Assembly: GCA_007922195.1 (NCBI GenBank)
Contig: ML682028.1
Coordinates: 19,064,366 to 19,128,365 of the forward strand
DNA: 64,000 bases
Source of the DNA: Podocnemis expansa
Taxonomy: Eukaryota > Chordata > Testudines > Podocnemididae
Direction of reading: 5' to 3'
The position numbers and the translations under genes were made by a program. This document shows, one piece after another, positions 1-12,380 of this stretch (position 1 is the first letter of the stretch; each line of letters begins with the position of its first letter). The notes below the pieces were generated by a model. The model did no database searches. It saw only the letters and a list, made by a program, of their open reading frames with translations, and had not been told where the DNA came from.

Positions 1-734
1 TATTCAAGTAGCGCTATCTTGATGAATGCTTCCCAGGTTATAATGGATCGTGTCCAGAGGGAGTATCCTTCCAATTTGCTAAACCATTCCAGTTTCTCCA
101 CTAGCTGTTGTTTGAAAGCATTATTTGGTGCCAATCCTTTGGCTCCATGGCTTTGCCATCTCAACCCAGCTCAACTCCCCCATTTCAGAGGAATAGTCCC
201 TACTTAATTAGCAAAATATTTGTCATTTTTCCACTCTGTTCTTGCAAGAAACCTACCAGTCCTACATGTTTTGATGTTGCGTAAAGGTGTGTTTGTATTT
301 TTCTCACGTGTCCCTCTCTCCAGCTTTTAAATGTTGGCAGGTGGACTTGGTGAGTCTTGAATTTTTCACTGCCACATGTTGATATTATCATCCTTTTGTG
401 TTTTTCCCCTCTTTTGTCCCTGTAAATCTGCTTTTAAGACAACAGCTCCCTTGAACTTAAATAATTGCATAATGTCTTTGCTATGTACCACAGTTACTTT
501 CTACTCCTTCACTGTCACTCTGGAGAGGGTCAGCTTTCTTTCACTAACAGTTGTTCCTTTTGTATAGCAATAAAATAAAACAAAAGAAAATCCCCCCCCA
601 ACCCAGTTTCTTCAAGTGAAGACAGGTGGGTATTAAACAAAACACACCATCTGCATCACATGTGTGACTCTTGGTTGATTGTCCCACTGTTGTTTCCCAT
701 GTTCTCTGTTGTGGTTGGGAGACAACATGATCCA
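1..734. other. No recognisable feature
   Basis: I see no gene, repeat family or structured element here. Open frames in this stretch are short and lack recognisable protein motifs. Confidence 0.5.
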
Positions 735-905
735 TCAGACAAGACACTGGACTGGGACCAGAAGGTTGTGGTTGTCTTCCAGTTTTGTTTTCTTGATGAT
801 CTGGTGTGTGTGACCCTCAACAAGTCATTTTAGTTGCCCAGTGCCTTGGTTTCTACATCTATAAAATAGGACTGAGATGACTTTCTCTGTATTTGTAAAA
901 GCTGT
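735..905 (+). repeat. MIR-like tRNA-derived SINE fragment
   Basis: The order of blocks matches the amniote MIR/turtle SINE pattern: 'gacactggactgggacc', then a degraded 'gttc..ttccag' box B-like area, 'tgaccctcaacaagtcatttt', 'tgccttggtttctacatct' and 'ataaaataggactgagatga'. These correspond to the usual sequence of tRNA-like head, CORE and 'cctcagtttccccatctgtaaaatggg' tail. It is old and diverged. Whether it is MIR or a turtle-specific SINE cannot be decided by eye. Confidence 0.65.
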
Positions 906-929
906 AAGTTCTGTGGTTAAACAGCCCTG

Positions 930-1006
930 TATGGGTCTGATTCGAACCCCATCAAAGTTGATGGAAAGACTCCTAGTAATTTTTAATGGGGTTTGGAGCT
1001 GATCGC
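930..1006. repeat. Ancient palindromic interspersed repeat
   Basis: The segment 'gattcgaaccccatcaaagt', 'tgatggaaagactcct' and 'tttttaatggggtttggagc' resembles a very common sauropsid repeat built around 'CCCATTGAAGTCAATGGAAAGACTCCCATTGACTTCAATGGGCTTTGGATC'-like inverted arms. The two arms are recognisable but diverged. The class is unknown; the symmetry suggests a MITE. Confidence 0.5.
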
Positions 1007-2976
1007 TTAAGAACAAAGTAATTTTTTAATGGAATTTGGTCACCTTCTTTGACCTTCCCCCAGCATCCACTCAGGTTCTTGAAGTAGTTGTCATTGGTTT
1101 TGACTTCAATGAAGTGTAACACCTTAATCTGCTACAAATGAATAGTTTAACCACGATTTATTTCAGGTCATACATCTTGACATTTTAAGTACTTTCAACT
1201 GAGATAAAATAGAATTGCTACTTGCCTTTTACAGCTACACATTCTTACAGGGATCTTAATCTTAAAGTCACACATGTAACAGGAATAAGGGCTTCTCATG
1301 GGAGTGAGGCACCTAACTTGTTTATCCACTTTTGAAAACCCGAATTTGTACCTAGTTGCATTATTAGGCACCTAAGTATCTTTGGAAAAACCTGCCCCCA
1401 AGTTCTTGCTGTTTACGGTCACTTTGTTGGCCCTAAGGCATCTCTCCAAACCTTTCCTATGGCCATCAGGCCACAATAGACTTTCTGGAAAGTAACTGGT
1501 GTCCATTTCTATCCATCAAAGCCTCTTTTGAATTAAATGTCACCTGCTGTAGTTATTTCCCATTCCTTCTTGTGAAAGTACAACATGCCAAGCCCCTATC
1601 AATATGATATCTTGAGGGCAGGTGTTTTCCTTCAGTACAGTATCTCATGCACATACCTTTTGGCAGGGAGGGTAGAAGTGCAGGGTGTTATTAAATGGAG
1701 CCAAGGAAAGTCAGAGGGAACAAGAGCAGACTGTCTGAGCCTGTTAGGTGGTTTAGCTTGGCAATGGAAACAGACTTTAAAAATCACAGCAGTGCAGTAC
1801 ATTTGTCCCAGGACACTCGATTTCCAGAGTTTGAACTCATAAGATACAGGAGAATGTGCAGTGAGCAATCCAGTCTGTCCCTAAGGGTCAGTCTCTGTCG
1901 AGCGCAGGAGTTGGCAAGTCTTTCCGCCAAAAGAATGCTTGGGAGGTGCCTTGTACGTCTACAGTATGTCCATAGTCTAAACGGCTTGTGTTTGTTCCCC
2001 TGGAGGGAGGTTTGGTTTACATTAGGGAATATGAAAGAAATGTGCAAACCAAATTTGATAAGATTAAGGGCCATTCATAACGCATTAGCATCCATGCCCC
2101 ATAAATAGGTGGGAATGCAATCTTGACAATGAGATGATAGTATTTGGATGGCACCTCAATGGACTCTGCTGCCAAGAAGCCACAAAACAATTCTGTGAAA
2201 ATGGGATTTTAACCAGAATTTCTCCCGTTTTCCTGATTCTGTCTGCAAAGGCTTTTTGACTGTAGAGAGTGCAGCAGTTTGTATGAAGACAACCTTTGTG
2301 GGCAGCCTAGTTAACGTGATTATTCAGTTCCCAAGAAGCGTCCTTTTAGGAAAGGAGTTTTTTTTCTTAGAGATGAGACTTGAAATGGGACTTTGGATAT
2401 TTAAATGTCTCTGTTCTCTTCTTTACCATGCTGGTACTGAAAAAAGAAAGGAAAAAGATAGACTATCAGTTTTCTGTATGGCCAGGTCATTTTAAGTTTT
2501 ACTAGCTTGTTAATTTCAAATGGTTAATTTTAAGCGACACACTCTTCACAGGCAACGGTACAGCCTAGAAATGCTCTTTATTTGGCTTTTGAAATAATTA
2601 GCTAATGCAGGGAGATTATGATCTCTGGAAACGGTACTGGGTGGGGGAGGTGGGGGTGAAATGCGCAATAAAAATGTGGACATAAAATTGACACAAGTGG
2701 GGGAGGGGGTGGAGGGAGTCCTTGCAAAAGTCAGGAATTGGACTGAACTGCTGGTTGAAAGCTGATCATTTAGGCAGAAATGTGAGTGGTTCTTCCATCT
2801 GGGAGTTTCCTGTCTTTCAGATTTACAATAGCCGGTGAGCACTGGTTGCTGCTATTGGGTAAATGTTTTCTTTACTTTGATGCTGCAAGAAGTGTAGAAA
2901 ACAGAGATGGAGTAGGTGCGTGGGGATGGACAGACAATATTTTGTCAGTTTGGTGCCTACTTAGGTGCTCTTAAAC
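1007..2976. other. No gene; one short repeat-like fragment
   Basis: A short stretch near 1308-1375 ('aggcacctaacttg...attaggcacctaagtatctt') resembles a dispersed 'TAGGCACCTAA' repeat that appears again near 29.4 kb. I see nothing else recognisable. The several overlapping frames at 1.6-2.1 kb lie on both strands and show no protein motif. Confidence 0.45.
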
Positions 2977-3185
2977 CTAGAACCATAGAAGATGAGGGTT
3001 GGAAGGGACATCAGGAGGTATCTGGTCCAACTCCTGCTCAGAACAGGACCAACCCTAACTAATCATCACAGCCAGGGCTTTGTCAAGCTGCACCTTAAAA
3101 ATCTCTTAGGATGGAGAGTCCACCACTTCCCTAGGTAACCGGTTTCAGGCTTCACCACCCTCCCTGTGAACGTAAAGAATAAAAA
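2977..3185 (-). mobile_element. CR1 LINE 3' end
   Basis: Reading the plus strand, 'ccatagaagatgagggttgg', 'aagggacatcaggaggtatc', 'tggtccaactcctgctcaga' and 'caggaccaaccctaact' followed by 'gtccaccacttccctaggta' is the antisense of the CR1 3' region. CR1 ends in short ATTCTATG-type repeats, seen here inverted as 'catagaa' at about 2984, so the element is on the minus strand. It is a typical severely 5'-truncated copy of about 200 bp. It carries no coding potential. Confidence 0.85.
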
Positions 3186-5529
3186 TGGGAAGCACCTGGT
3201 GCCCTTGATGTCTGAAGTGTGGATGATGCAATGGTGGAAAATGTGTCTGTGATGGATGGGGAGCTGCTAGGTAAAACTCAGAATATGGAGATGTAATCCT
3301 CTATGGGACCTGGCCAGTGAAGGAAAGTTATTCTATTTAGGGTTTGAAGGGTTTCTTTTGTCAGCTTGGTTGACTAGGGGGCTGTGATGAAACACAAGCA
3401 TGAAGAAAACTCAATAGATTTAGATAAAAAAAACCTTCCCTCAAATGTTGCAGGGGCAATTACAGAGCAATGGCCTACTGTAGTCTTTCATGGCATAGCT
3501 CTTTTGCCAGGCTGGAAACGTACAAATCAAAGGGCTGTGGAGGATGTTTGATGGCCGTGGGAATGGGGGGCCATAGGGAGAGTCAGGCAGACATACAGGT
3601 GGGTTTGTTGTTTTTAAGATCTGTCTCTTCTCAAAAATTCTTTTACTCTAAGTAAATAACATTTTGCCTTTTCAAGAGGGGTCTGGTGACTTCTGTCCCT
3701 GCCGCCTGAGAGAACAGACCTGCCAGAGCTGAAGAGAAATCAGATCTGCTCAGGTACTAATGGTTAATTACGAGAGCCCAGGCTGAGAATGACACTATCA
3801 CATGATTGCCTCTTATGGGAGGTGACGTGAGAGGTGTAAGACCTGAGGGAGAGACCAGCAGGAGTCAGAGGTACAATTAGCCCCCTAGCAAGGGGAGCCT
3901 GTGACTTGTCTGTCTGTGACTTTTCTTTCTCTTTGGGACTCGCCTGTGTCTCTGATTTCAACGGCCATACAGCTAGGAGGGGCTGCCATGGGCTGTGGTC
4001 CAACTATTTTTGCCACCATGACTCAGCTTGGGGCAGCCATCTGGCAGTGCCAGGAAGAAGACAGGGCATCTCAGGGGGGGAGCATCCTGCCTGCACACTT
4101 GGTGAGCGCAGAGCATTGCTGTAATTGCTCCTTTACACACATGCATTTTCAGAAAGAGAGTTCATTTGGAGCAAGAAAGGGCTGCGAGTCATTTTTTTGG
4201 GTGACAGCTGGTGTTCCAACACCACCCTCTTTTAAGTTTATCTGAGGTGTCCAAGGTGTATTGCTCCCACCTCCTTACTGCCTGTGAGAGCTGCTGTGCC
4301 CGTGAAGGGAAACTCTCCAAAAGCTGAAGGCAACACAACCTCTGCACTCCAGGGGATGCATGCCTTGCTCTTTCCTGGTGCAGACTAGCAAGATACCTCA
4401 TCTTATTACACTCAAACACCCACTTCCTTGTCTTTCTGGACCCCTGTGACATGCACCGATCTGCTGTCTCTATGGAAACAGGGTACCTGGTTTACTTGTT
4501 TCCCCTCACTTCAGCATAAAGCACTTAGACAAGTTTGTTTAAGCAGGTTTGAGAGAGAGATTGAAATAAAAGCCAGTGAAAGGGTAGGAAACAGAAGGTA
4601 ACAGAAGGAAAAAACATAGACATGACCTAAAGCCTATATTTATTAACAAGTTACTTTCCTGGATAATAGGATGCTTTTCACCCAATGGTCAGTTAGCCAT
4701 AGAGTGTGTTTGTCCAATCCAGAAACTGGGATCCGCTTTGCATGAGAAATTTACACTCCCAGAGTCTCTCCTCCACAGGGGGTAATGTCTTGTGCTCTTT
4801 CTTTTTCTCTTGAACAATCACAGGCTTTTGGGCTGTTTTCATAACCAGAACATTTCATTAACTTTAGTTCAGCCCTGAGGGTTGCCTATTTAGAATCTTT
4901 TCTTGATTTTCTTTTGTCTTCGTAAAAACTCAGGCCTGCCCCCGGTGAAGATTGTCAACACAAGGCTGGGCCGGGTTGCAAAAGTTTGATTGCTAATTCT
5001 AACTCAATCAAAAGTGAGAGCAGAGACCCCACTGTCTTCAGGTGACTCCATCTCCAACAGGGCTGGAACAAGATGTTCTACGTTTTACAGCTCTCTGAAA
5101 ATATTTCCTATGCAGGCATCTCATAGGAACTGTGACAATCAACTAGTAGTTCTTAGCTTTTGGCAGAGACCACCCTTTTGGCACTGTAGTGTTCTTGGCA
5201 TGTTTAGTCTGGGGATACATGGAAAAACTTACTCCAGATGAAGGGGCTATATTGTTTCTTAGATTTGCAATGCTAGAAATTGGAGTAACAGCTTTTCTGA
5301 GTACAAGGAGGATGATCAAGTACAGGTGTAATATACTTGTCGGGTCATGATGGGAGTGACTAATTTCCACCAGGGCTTTGTGGGAGAGTCACTTGCGGAG
5401 GCTCAAGTCCCAGCTGTCGTGGCCACATCTTCTTCCAGTTGCCTGGACCACTTTTCAGGTGGTGCTAGCTACCCATCAGTGGAATGAAGGGTGAGCTGCC
5501 ATGACCCCGGGGTAGGCTTCTATAGACTG
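3186..5529. other. No recognisable feature
   Basis: I find no supported gene or named repeat. The frames around 3.9-4.25 kb overlap each other in different phases and on both strands, and show no conserved motif. Confidence 0.45.
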
Positions 5530-5699
5530 TCACCAAGGAAAACAAAACAAGCAAGGAGTCCTGCAGCACTTAAAGACTAACACATTTATTTATCACATGA
5601 GCTTAATAATAAATAAATATGTTAGTCTTTAAGTGCCACAGGACTCCTTGCTTGCAGAAGTAGGTTAACGTGACTGCCCCTTTGGAACTCACCAAGGAA
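5530..5699. mobile_element. Palindromic retroelement-like copy with 11-bp TSD
   Basis: The element lies at 5541-5688 between direct repeats 'tcaccaaggaa' (5530-5540 and 5689-5699). Its left arm reads 'aagcaaggagtcctgcagca..taaagactaac..atttatttatcacatgagct', and its right arm is the same sequence inverted ('ataaatatgttagtctttaa..gccacaggactccttgcttg'), ending in 'ctgcccctttggaac'. The centre carrying the hammerhead-like core in other copies is deleted here. An 11-bp duplication argues for an integration mechanism other than hAT (8 bp) or mariner (TA). Assignment to Penelope-like elements is inference. Confidence 0.8.
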
Positions 5700-6340
5700 T
5701 AAAAGTGGAGTGAACGCTTCTCTAATATAAAGAGTGTTGCTCTGAGAGCTGAGCAAGGAATGGGTTTCCTGTCCAGTAAATGCTTCTGAAAGTTTAATTT
5801 TTTTCCTGTCTCAAATTGGGATGAAAAGTCCATCTTAAAATTATTTGCAAACTGAAGAACCAGTTTGTTCTCATTTCAAGTCAGTTGAAATATTTTGTTT
5901 AGATAATGTCAAGGTGCTTTGCTTTGCTCTGAACCTTTTTTAAACCTTTGTTGCAGTCTCGTTGGCTGATACTTTGAAAAAAAGTCATTTTTAACTGAAA
6001 AACTGGAATTTTTCATTTAAATATGTTTTATTTTGGTGACCGCAAAACTTTTCCTCAGTGCTTTTTCAAATTGGGAAATAGGATGAAGCTGACACTGTTT
6101 TTCAAAAGGTTTTGATGCATTGGTATTCAACAAAAAATGATTAGTCAAATCCCCGACCAACAATTCTTGGGTCTGTTGCCAATGTTATAAGGTTTCCTCA
6201 GTAAACCTGGCTTTGATTTCTCTACATAACCTGGACAGCCCACGGACACTAAGGGCTTCTGGGGATCCGGTGCAATCAAAACAAATCTCTGTGTACAACT
6301 GGAAAAAAACATTACTGAATTTATTTTTTAAAATTACATA
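5700..6340. repeat. A/T-rich degenerate interspersed repeat
   Basis: From about 5845 to 6140 the DNA is full of 'gaaatattttg', 'aaaaaagtcatttttaactgaaaaactgg' and 'ttttcatttaaatatg' motifs. Similar A/T-rich tracts recur at about 8.8, 30.9, 35.6, 50.0, 56.1 and 58.9 kb, several ending near 'agagctggtcaaaa' or its complement. I take these as diverged copies of one DNA-transposon-like family, with low certainty. Confidence 0.35.
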
Positions 6341-6735
6341 ACTTCAGCTTTGGCCCTCGGAAAGCTGTGGCAGGTGGGGATGTGTGCTGAAGCAGTGTTA
6401 ACATCTAGCTGTGGCCGGAATTGTTATGGAAAGAGCATCAGGAGTATTTCCCCGCTGTTTCTCCACCTGGAAGGTGGGGCTGCTGCTGTGGGACAAGTTC
6501 TGGGAGGTTCCAAGTGCAGGGCCGACGGTATGGGGTGGAAGCAGGACAATTGCCTGGGCCTTATGCCCCAGGGGCCCTGCAAAGCTAAACTGCATGGTTC
6601 AGCCCCAGGTGGTGTGGCTTGCATTTGGGTGAGTCCTGGGCGGTGGGGATGGATTGAGGAATGAGTCCTGGGAGGTGGAGCTTAAGCTTTTTAAGTCCGA
6701 AGGGGGTTGCCAGCACAAAAAGGTTGGGAAACGTG
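6341..6735. repeat. GC-rich patch, possible hAT remnant
   Basis: A distinctly GC-rich island with 'gggaggttccaagtgcaggg' and a right edge 'gcacaaaaaggttgggaaac'. That edge resembles the 'aggttgggaaccactg' terminus of hAT-type MITEs seen elsewhere in the window (for example at 33.0 kb). No matching left terminus or target duplication was found, so the call is weak. Frames here on both strands are by-products of GC content. Confidence 0.25.
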
Positions 6736-8049
6736 GCTGTGACCATTCCAGTGGATGGGCTGGTCTCACTCTGCCCAGGCATCCAACGACCAATGAGTTT
6801 AGACCACCTAGTTAACTCACACACATAGTAAGTGTTTCAGGAAGGAAAAACTTAGCTGAATCCACTTTGAACCAAGTCTCTGCAAGGTGCTACGGGACGC
6901 AGTACTGCTGGGAGGACCTGCTGCTCAGGCTACTGTTGAGAACAGTGGGGAAATGTGTCCCCATTGTGAACAACGGGTGGGGGCTGAACTGTACTAAAAA
7001 GTGGCCAGGAAGCTGTACGTCAAAGAACCAGACTGAGCCCAGCCACAATGATAGCGATTCTGGGAAGCAGAGGGAACGAGCCTGTTTATGGCAGGACTCG
7101 CTGCTCTATGGGGTTTAAAATGGAGAAGTTGCCTAGGGATAAACCCAAACCAAACCCAGTTTTGATACCCCGTCCCCTGCATTTTGCAGAATTTTGGCTC
7201 CCAATTCAAACCTTGAAGTTTTGGACAGTTCTGGTATTGCCTAAATCAGGAGTTGATCCATGTCACCCATTGTAATGAAATACCCGTGCACTCCTCCTCG
7301 ATCCCCACATAGGATCTCCTCTTTCCCCCTCTGCAGTTCTGGCATGTCCTCTGTATAAGGGAACGCCTATCAGTGCTTTCTGGGCAGAGGTACCAGACGG
7401 GTGGAGCTGCCTGCATGAACGCATCTCTACTAAATAACATACAGCGTGAAGCAAAGCTGGCTGTGGCTTTTGCACATCTGCTCAAATGCTCCCTGCACAC
7501 GGACAGTGCCGACCTGCAAATACACTGCTTGGTCTTCTTCCACCGAGCACAGCATTGTACCTGTTGTCTGGCTTACAGCTGAGATCAGAGCCCCTTTGTA
7601 CCAGGAGCTGTGTGTGCAAGTAGCTTGTGCTGTACTTCCAAACCCTTAGGGCACCAAATACTCCAGGGGGTCCATGAAGCCTCAGTAACAATGAGCTCAT
7701 TTAGACCTCTGTGTTCTGCGTCTTCTGCAGAGGACCAGCCCCCACCAGCCCCATACTGGCCAGATGCCTGGCTGGAGAGGAGCAGCTGCAGATAGTGATG
7801 GGCTGGAGCCAGGGCCTGCCTCCATTATCCACAGGCCATGAGGGATGGGAAGAGGTGGGGTGTATGGTGGTGGCTGTGCCAGGGAAGGCTTAACTTCTTA
7901 ACCAGGTTAGAGCAATTTATTATTTAGTATTATTTGGTGTTACGTGTGTGTATGGCAGGCTCCAGGGGGGTGGGATGGAGTGGCACATGTTTTACCTAGT
8001 GTTAACCAGTAGAGCTTTCATTCAAAAAGGGTGGGAATTAGGCAAGATA
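6736..8049. other. No recognisable feature
   Basis: No supported gene or repeat. Many overlapping frames of 60-84 codons occur on both strands, as expected from a moderately GC-rich stretch with few stops. Confidence 0.45.
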
Positions 8050-8200
8050 GAAGAAAAGTAGTTCTATTATCCCCATTTTTTACAGGTGGGGAAACTGAGG
8101 CAAAGAGCACTGAAGTGACCTGCACTGGGGCTGTAGGGAGTCTGTATCAGAGCTTGGAACAGAACTGAGGTTTTTTTAGAGTCCCAAACCGCTGGCTCTA
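8050..8200 (-). repeat. MIR-like SINE
   Basis: 'ctattatccccattttttac', 'aggtggggaaactgaggcaa' and 'gaagtgacctgcactgggg' then 'gcttggaacagaactgagg' are the inverted tail and CORE of the SINE family ('cagtttccccatctgtaaaatgggg' on the minus strand). Confidence 0.7.
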
Positions 8201-9104
8201 ACCTGAAGGCCACCCTTCCTCCCCGCTATGACTTGCTTCCTTAGAAATCTCTAGAAAGAAAAACACTCCTTCAGGCATCTGTGTGACGGGACATAAAAAA
8301 CAGTAGTAGTCTCGAAGCATCCTGGGTTCTTACCAAATGCCCACAGAAGGTGCTGATGTAGCCTGCATTTACCTTTTCTCCTGACTAGCCCTAGAGGACA
8401 ACATTCGCGAAAGGTTTGAGCTTCTTGGCTTGAGGACCAGAGACATGTACAAGTGGGAGAGAGAGGGGTCCCCCAATTGAGTTGGCTCCTGGTACACTAT
8501 ACTCACTTTGGGCTCTTTTGTCTTCAGTGTACCGGCATTGATGCCCCAGTCAAAGCTAGGTCTGTCTGGAGAAGGACAGGTCAACTTTGCAACAGCTTTC
8601 AAGGTTGCCAGATCTGTTTTTTGTTCCGCCTTGGAACAAACTGAAAACCTTTTTGACTGTTTTTGCAGAATTAAATTGTGCAGAAATACCTGTTCTGGCC
8701 TTGAAAAAGTCAGATTTTTGAATGGACGTGCAACTTTCTGGAGGTGACTGTGCAGCCGTGCCTGCACTTCAGAAACCTTCCTGCTGAAAACTTTGTCAAA
8801 TCCCATTGCTCTCCAAAATTTTGTGACTTTGACAAAACTGCTGTTTTCCACAAAAAAGTCTTGTCAACAAAATGGCATCCAGCTCTAGTTGCAACAAAAG
8901 TTCACCTAAGTTAGAGGATCCCATGTCCTGGAACCCAGCCCCAGAAAACTGGGAAGAGAAGCCATCCCAACATCCCGCATAGAATGTTCTCCTGAAATGT
9001 GGGAGATACATATATGGTGGGATGACTCATATAGGAATATATATATGAAAAATACTATTCTACCATAACTCTCACAATCACTTCAGCTCAGGGACTGATT
9101 AAAG
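8201..9104. repeat. Unassigned DNA with an A/T-rich repeat end
   Basis: From about 8805 to 8897 the sequence 'ccaaaattttgtgactttgacaaaac...gtcaacaaaatggcatccagctctag' looks like the inner part and terminus of the A/T-rich repeat family that elsewhere begins 'agagctggtc'. The 160-codon minus-strand frame over 8369-8851 overlaps this repeat and has no domain I recognise, so I do not call it a gene. Confidence 0.35.
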
Positions 9105-9290
9105 AAGCAGCATTGCTCAGTGGGTAGATCACGGTTCTGGGATTACAAAAATTTGGGCGCTGTTCTTCGATCTGGCTGATACGATTTGTAACCCGGGGCC
9201 AGTCCCGTCACTTCTCTCCCCCCTGCGTAAAATAAGGATGATGATGCTTACCTCTCTTTCAATTCTGCACTGTTTCTCTCTTTATAAGGG
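9105..9290 (+). repeat. MIR-like tRNA-derived SINE
   Basis: 'gcattgctcagtgggtagat' and 'cacggttctgggattaca' form the tRNA-like head. 'tgtaacccggggccagtcccgtcacttctc' and 'gcgtaaaataaggatgatgatgcttacctc' are the diverged CORE and tail. The order and spacing are right for a near full-length, old SINE. Confidence 0.7.
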
Positions 9291-11761
9291 TAAAGCCAGC
9301 CTCGTTTTCCCAAATACTTTTAAAGACCTTTCAGAGCACGATTTCAGGCTCTTTGCTCTCTGAAGGAGTATTGGGTTGCAAGAGACAGCAGCTGCCAGTT
9401 CCTCTATAAATCATCCCATTAGTCAAAAACGCCTTTGGAAGTTCCATTGATTAATGTATCAGTTCCTGTGGGACATTGCTGACCTAAATTTCCTTTACTT
9501 GCTTGGGCAGAAATTCGACCCTAGTGAGGTTCTACCTGTTAGCAAAATGGATTTAGAGTGTGCGTAGTCTATTGAGGTCCCACTCCCATCCTAAAAAGCC
9601 ATCATGTTCAAATTTGCCCCCATATGCTTTTTATCCTCCTAACTGATCTCTTTAAGGGGTCAGGAGATCAACACTGAAAGGTTTCTCAAACATTTTAAGA
9701 ATTATTGGACAGTCTGTTAGCTTACACATGATCAATTTTTCAGAGACCTCTAAAAGACATTGCAGTTGGGGTGCTGTGTCTCAGAATATGGCAAATTTGT
9801 CCTTTGCGTGAGCAGATTTTCTGTTCAGTCTCTTTGAAATGCAGGTGTTTTAGAATAGCATCATCACAGCCATAGGCAGCCGCTTCCTGTTTTATTTGTA
9901 CTAGGGGAGTACTACTTAATGCAAAGGAGGTTTTTATATTGAGTTTCTGGAATATCTTTGGGAAAATCATGGTGTTTGGGGAGGCGTCCTGGCCCTGGAC
10001 ACTACCAAAATGATTGTTTGGAAATTGGACTTGATGCTATTTTGCACTAAGAGCATCTCCCATCTGTGCATCTCCAAGTGTTTTTGGAACATTAAGGAAT
10101 TGAGCTTCCCAATGCTTCTAGCCACGTCATCCTTGACTGGGTTTGGTCATTGGCCTTTGTGTGAGGCATCTATTTCTCCTAAAGGCATCCTTCATATCTG
10201 CCTCTCAAGCAGTTGATGATATTGCTTTCCTTGGGAACCTGGCGAAGGGGAAACTGAGGTCAAATAACCCCTTTTTCACTGAGGCGAATCTGAGTCCAGG
10301 TGCCATTGATCCATGGCTACTGTTAAAAAGACTGTGCCCTATTACCGATCACATGGTGCTCGTAAGACCAGGAAAATAGAAGTGAAATAGTCAGTGCGAT
10401 TTTGTTCTTTAGCATTTCTGTGTACAGCAAAGAAAAGGGTTACTGAAAGCCCCACATTTCTGTATACAATTCACCACCCTGCGTAATCTCACTCATCAGA
10501 ATATTATATAAATTGCCTCTTTGAATAGTAGGATTTACACTAAAATCGTATTCATCTTGGGTAAGGGACAGTTCAAGCACATTTCTTGAGTCTTGATTTC
10601 ATTAACACAGTACTGTAGTTCGTCAAAACTCATAAATATTTATCTTTAGGCATTCTTTGTATAATTTCAAAATCATTTGCCATATTTTAACAGAAAGTTT
10701 CATGTTGTTTGTTGTGCAATAACCTTGTCTTCCCATACATGCACTGAAAAATAAACCTCTCCCATGGCCGTAATGAATGGGAAGTCACATTCTCCTCTAA
10801 ATGTTTCACCAACCCAGCATCTCATTTTTGCAGAAGCACTCCCAGAGGGGGTGTGATAGAAAGGCCAGTTTGGGATTCCCCTGGCACATGTTGTGAATCA
10901 AAGGGTTTGTAGTACTGCCAATCACAGACACTTAAAATCATGAGTCAGGTTCTAACCATCAATGGATCATTTTGTAAATAAATGTTTCTGTTGGTGAGGG
11001 GTTGGTCTTTTGTTTTGGGGGGCTTTTATTTGCCTTTTGGCTTCTGAGCCTTTAGGGGTACATGTGGGTCATGTTTTCAGGCTCTTCTCTGCAACTGCAA
11101 AGCTTGGAAACTTACTTTATTTTCACAAAGCTGAGATTTTCATCTAATCATATGCTTCCAGACACAGAGGCTTTACGAAATACATTGAATATTGTGAGAC
11201 TCATTATCTAAAAGCATGCATTGGCCACACTGGCTTGCTAAACACTGATACATTTTAGGCAACTCCCATGATGGATGCAGGGGCCTCTCCTGGGGAAATA
11301 AGGACCAGGTGAGAGAAATTTGGCCTACCTACCTACCTACAGAGATGTGAAAATATCAGTGGGAGAACATATAACATGTGAAATGTGCACTGGGATTAGA
11401 AAATCTAGACTCTACTTCTCTGTTACCCTACAGCCTTTAATACGGCTGTGGCTAGTCTGGCAAAATGGGAGTAAAATACATATTCAGAGCATATAGAGGA
11501 ACCTTAATGTAAATGAGAATCAAGACCTCCAAGATCTGGATGTGTATTTCAAGCTCTTCTTGCAATATTCCTCATATTTTTCTGGTGTTGGCCAGGTTAA
11601 AAATAAAATGGAAACAGCCTTTCTTGTAGTACTCTCATTTCTCATCTCAGCAGAGGCATTTGAAAAGTGGGATAAAGTTGCTTGAAAAATAATATATTAA
11701 TTGTAGCTACCTAGCTATACCTATAACTTGAAGTATAAATATATACATCATTAATCTATTA

Positions 11762-11763
<2 letters not shown>
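9291..11763. other. No recognisable feature
   Basis: About 2.5 kb without a repeat family or gene that I can name. 10.4-10.8 kb is AT-rich. This is one of the cleaner apparently unique stretches in the window. Confidence 0.45.

Positions 11764-11832
<69 letters not shown>
11764..11832. repeat. (CA)n microsatellite
   Basis: An uninterrupted AC/CA dinucleotide run of about 69 bp, followed directly by 'gttatttt'. It is likely length-polymorphic. Alternating purine-pyrimidine DNA of this length can adopt Z-form. Confidence 0.97.
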
Positions 11833-11835
<3 letters not shown>

Positions 11836-12185
11836 ATTTTATTCAGAATAGGCTACTCATTTTAAGAAATACATACATTCTTGCTTTAAAACTCACTTTT
11901 TTTTGAGAATGCAGTATTTTACATTGTTGTAAAAATGTCTGATTTTTTTTGCATTATGAAACCAATTCTGATTTTAAAAAAACAAACAAAAAAACCCCCA
12001 ATGTGTGACTGAAAAGTGGAAAAGAGTGATCACAAGCTGTTTGAAGGAATATTGTTTGGCAGAGGGGCGCTGGTCAGTTTTTATGCTGAATTCTGGAAAA
12101 GGATCAGTTCTTACTCCCCTCCTTCCCTTTTTGTTTTCCTGTGTTAGGCATGTTATTGATTCCATGCACCAATTCCATCCTGAAT

Positions 12186-12242
12186 GAAGTCCTGAACCAG
12201 GTATCGTCTCCAGAAGTTCTGAACCAGGTATTATTTTTTCCA
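12186..12242. repeat. Short tandem duplication of about 27 bp
   Basis: 'gaagtcctgaaccaggtatc' followed by 'gtctcca' is repeated as 'gaagttctgaaccaggtatt' followed by 'attttttcca'. Two adjacent units with a few substitutions; no known element. Confidence 0.6.
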
Positions 12243-12254
12243 TTCTATTTACAT

Positions 12255-12380
12255 TAAAATGATGGGTCTGATTCTGTATTGGCATTGAATTCAGTGGGGT
12301 CACTCCAGCCTAGAACCTGATCCAATGCCTATTCAATTTAATGGAATGGTTCCTGTTGATTTCAGTGGGCATGTGGTGTG
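12255..12380. repeat. Ancient palindromic interspersed repeat
   Basis: 'agaacctgatccaatgccta', 'ttcaatttaatggaatggtt' and 'cctgttgatttcagtgggca' match the inverted-arm pattern of the repeat noted at 930-1006. Diverged but recognisable. Confidence 0.45.

Noticed and set aside
8369..8851. 160-codon minus-strand frame
   Set aside because: It overlaps an A/T-rich repeat end and has no motif, no splice sites and no promoter evidence.
9105..9290. A tRNA gene in the SINE head
   Set aside because: Only a diverged tRNA-like promoter region attached to a SINE body. No cloverleaf with intact acceptor stem is visible.
12152..12203. Short candidate exon between 'tcctgtgttag' and 'cag/gtatcg'
   Set aside because: Weak splice sites, and the sequence is part of a local 27-bp tandem duplication. 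No protein similarity was recognised.
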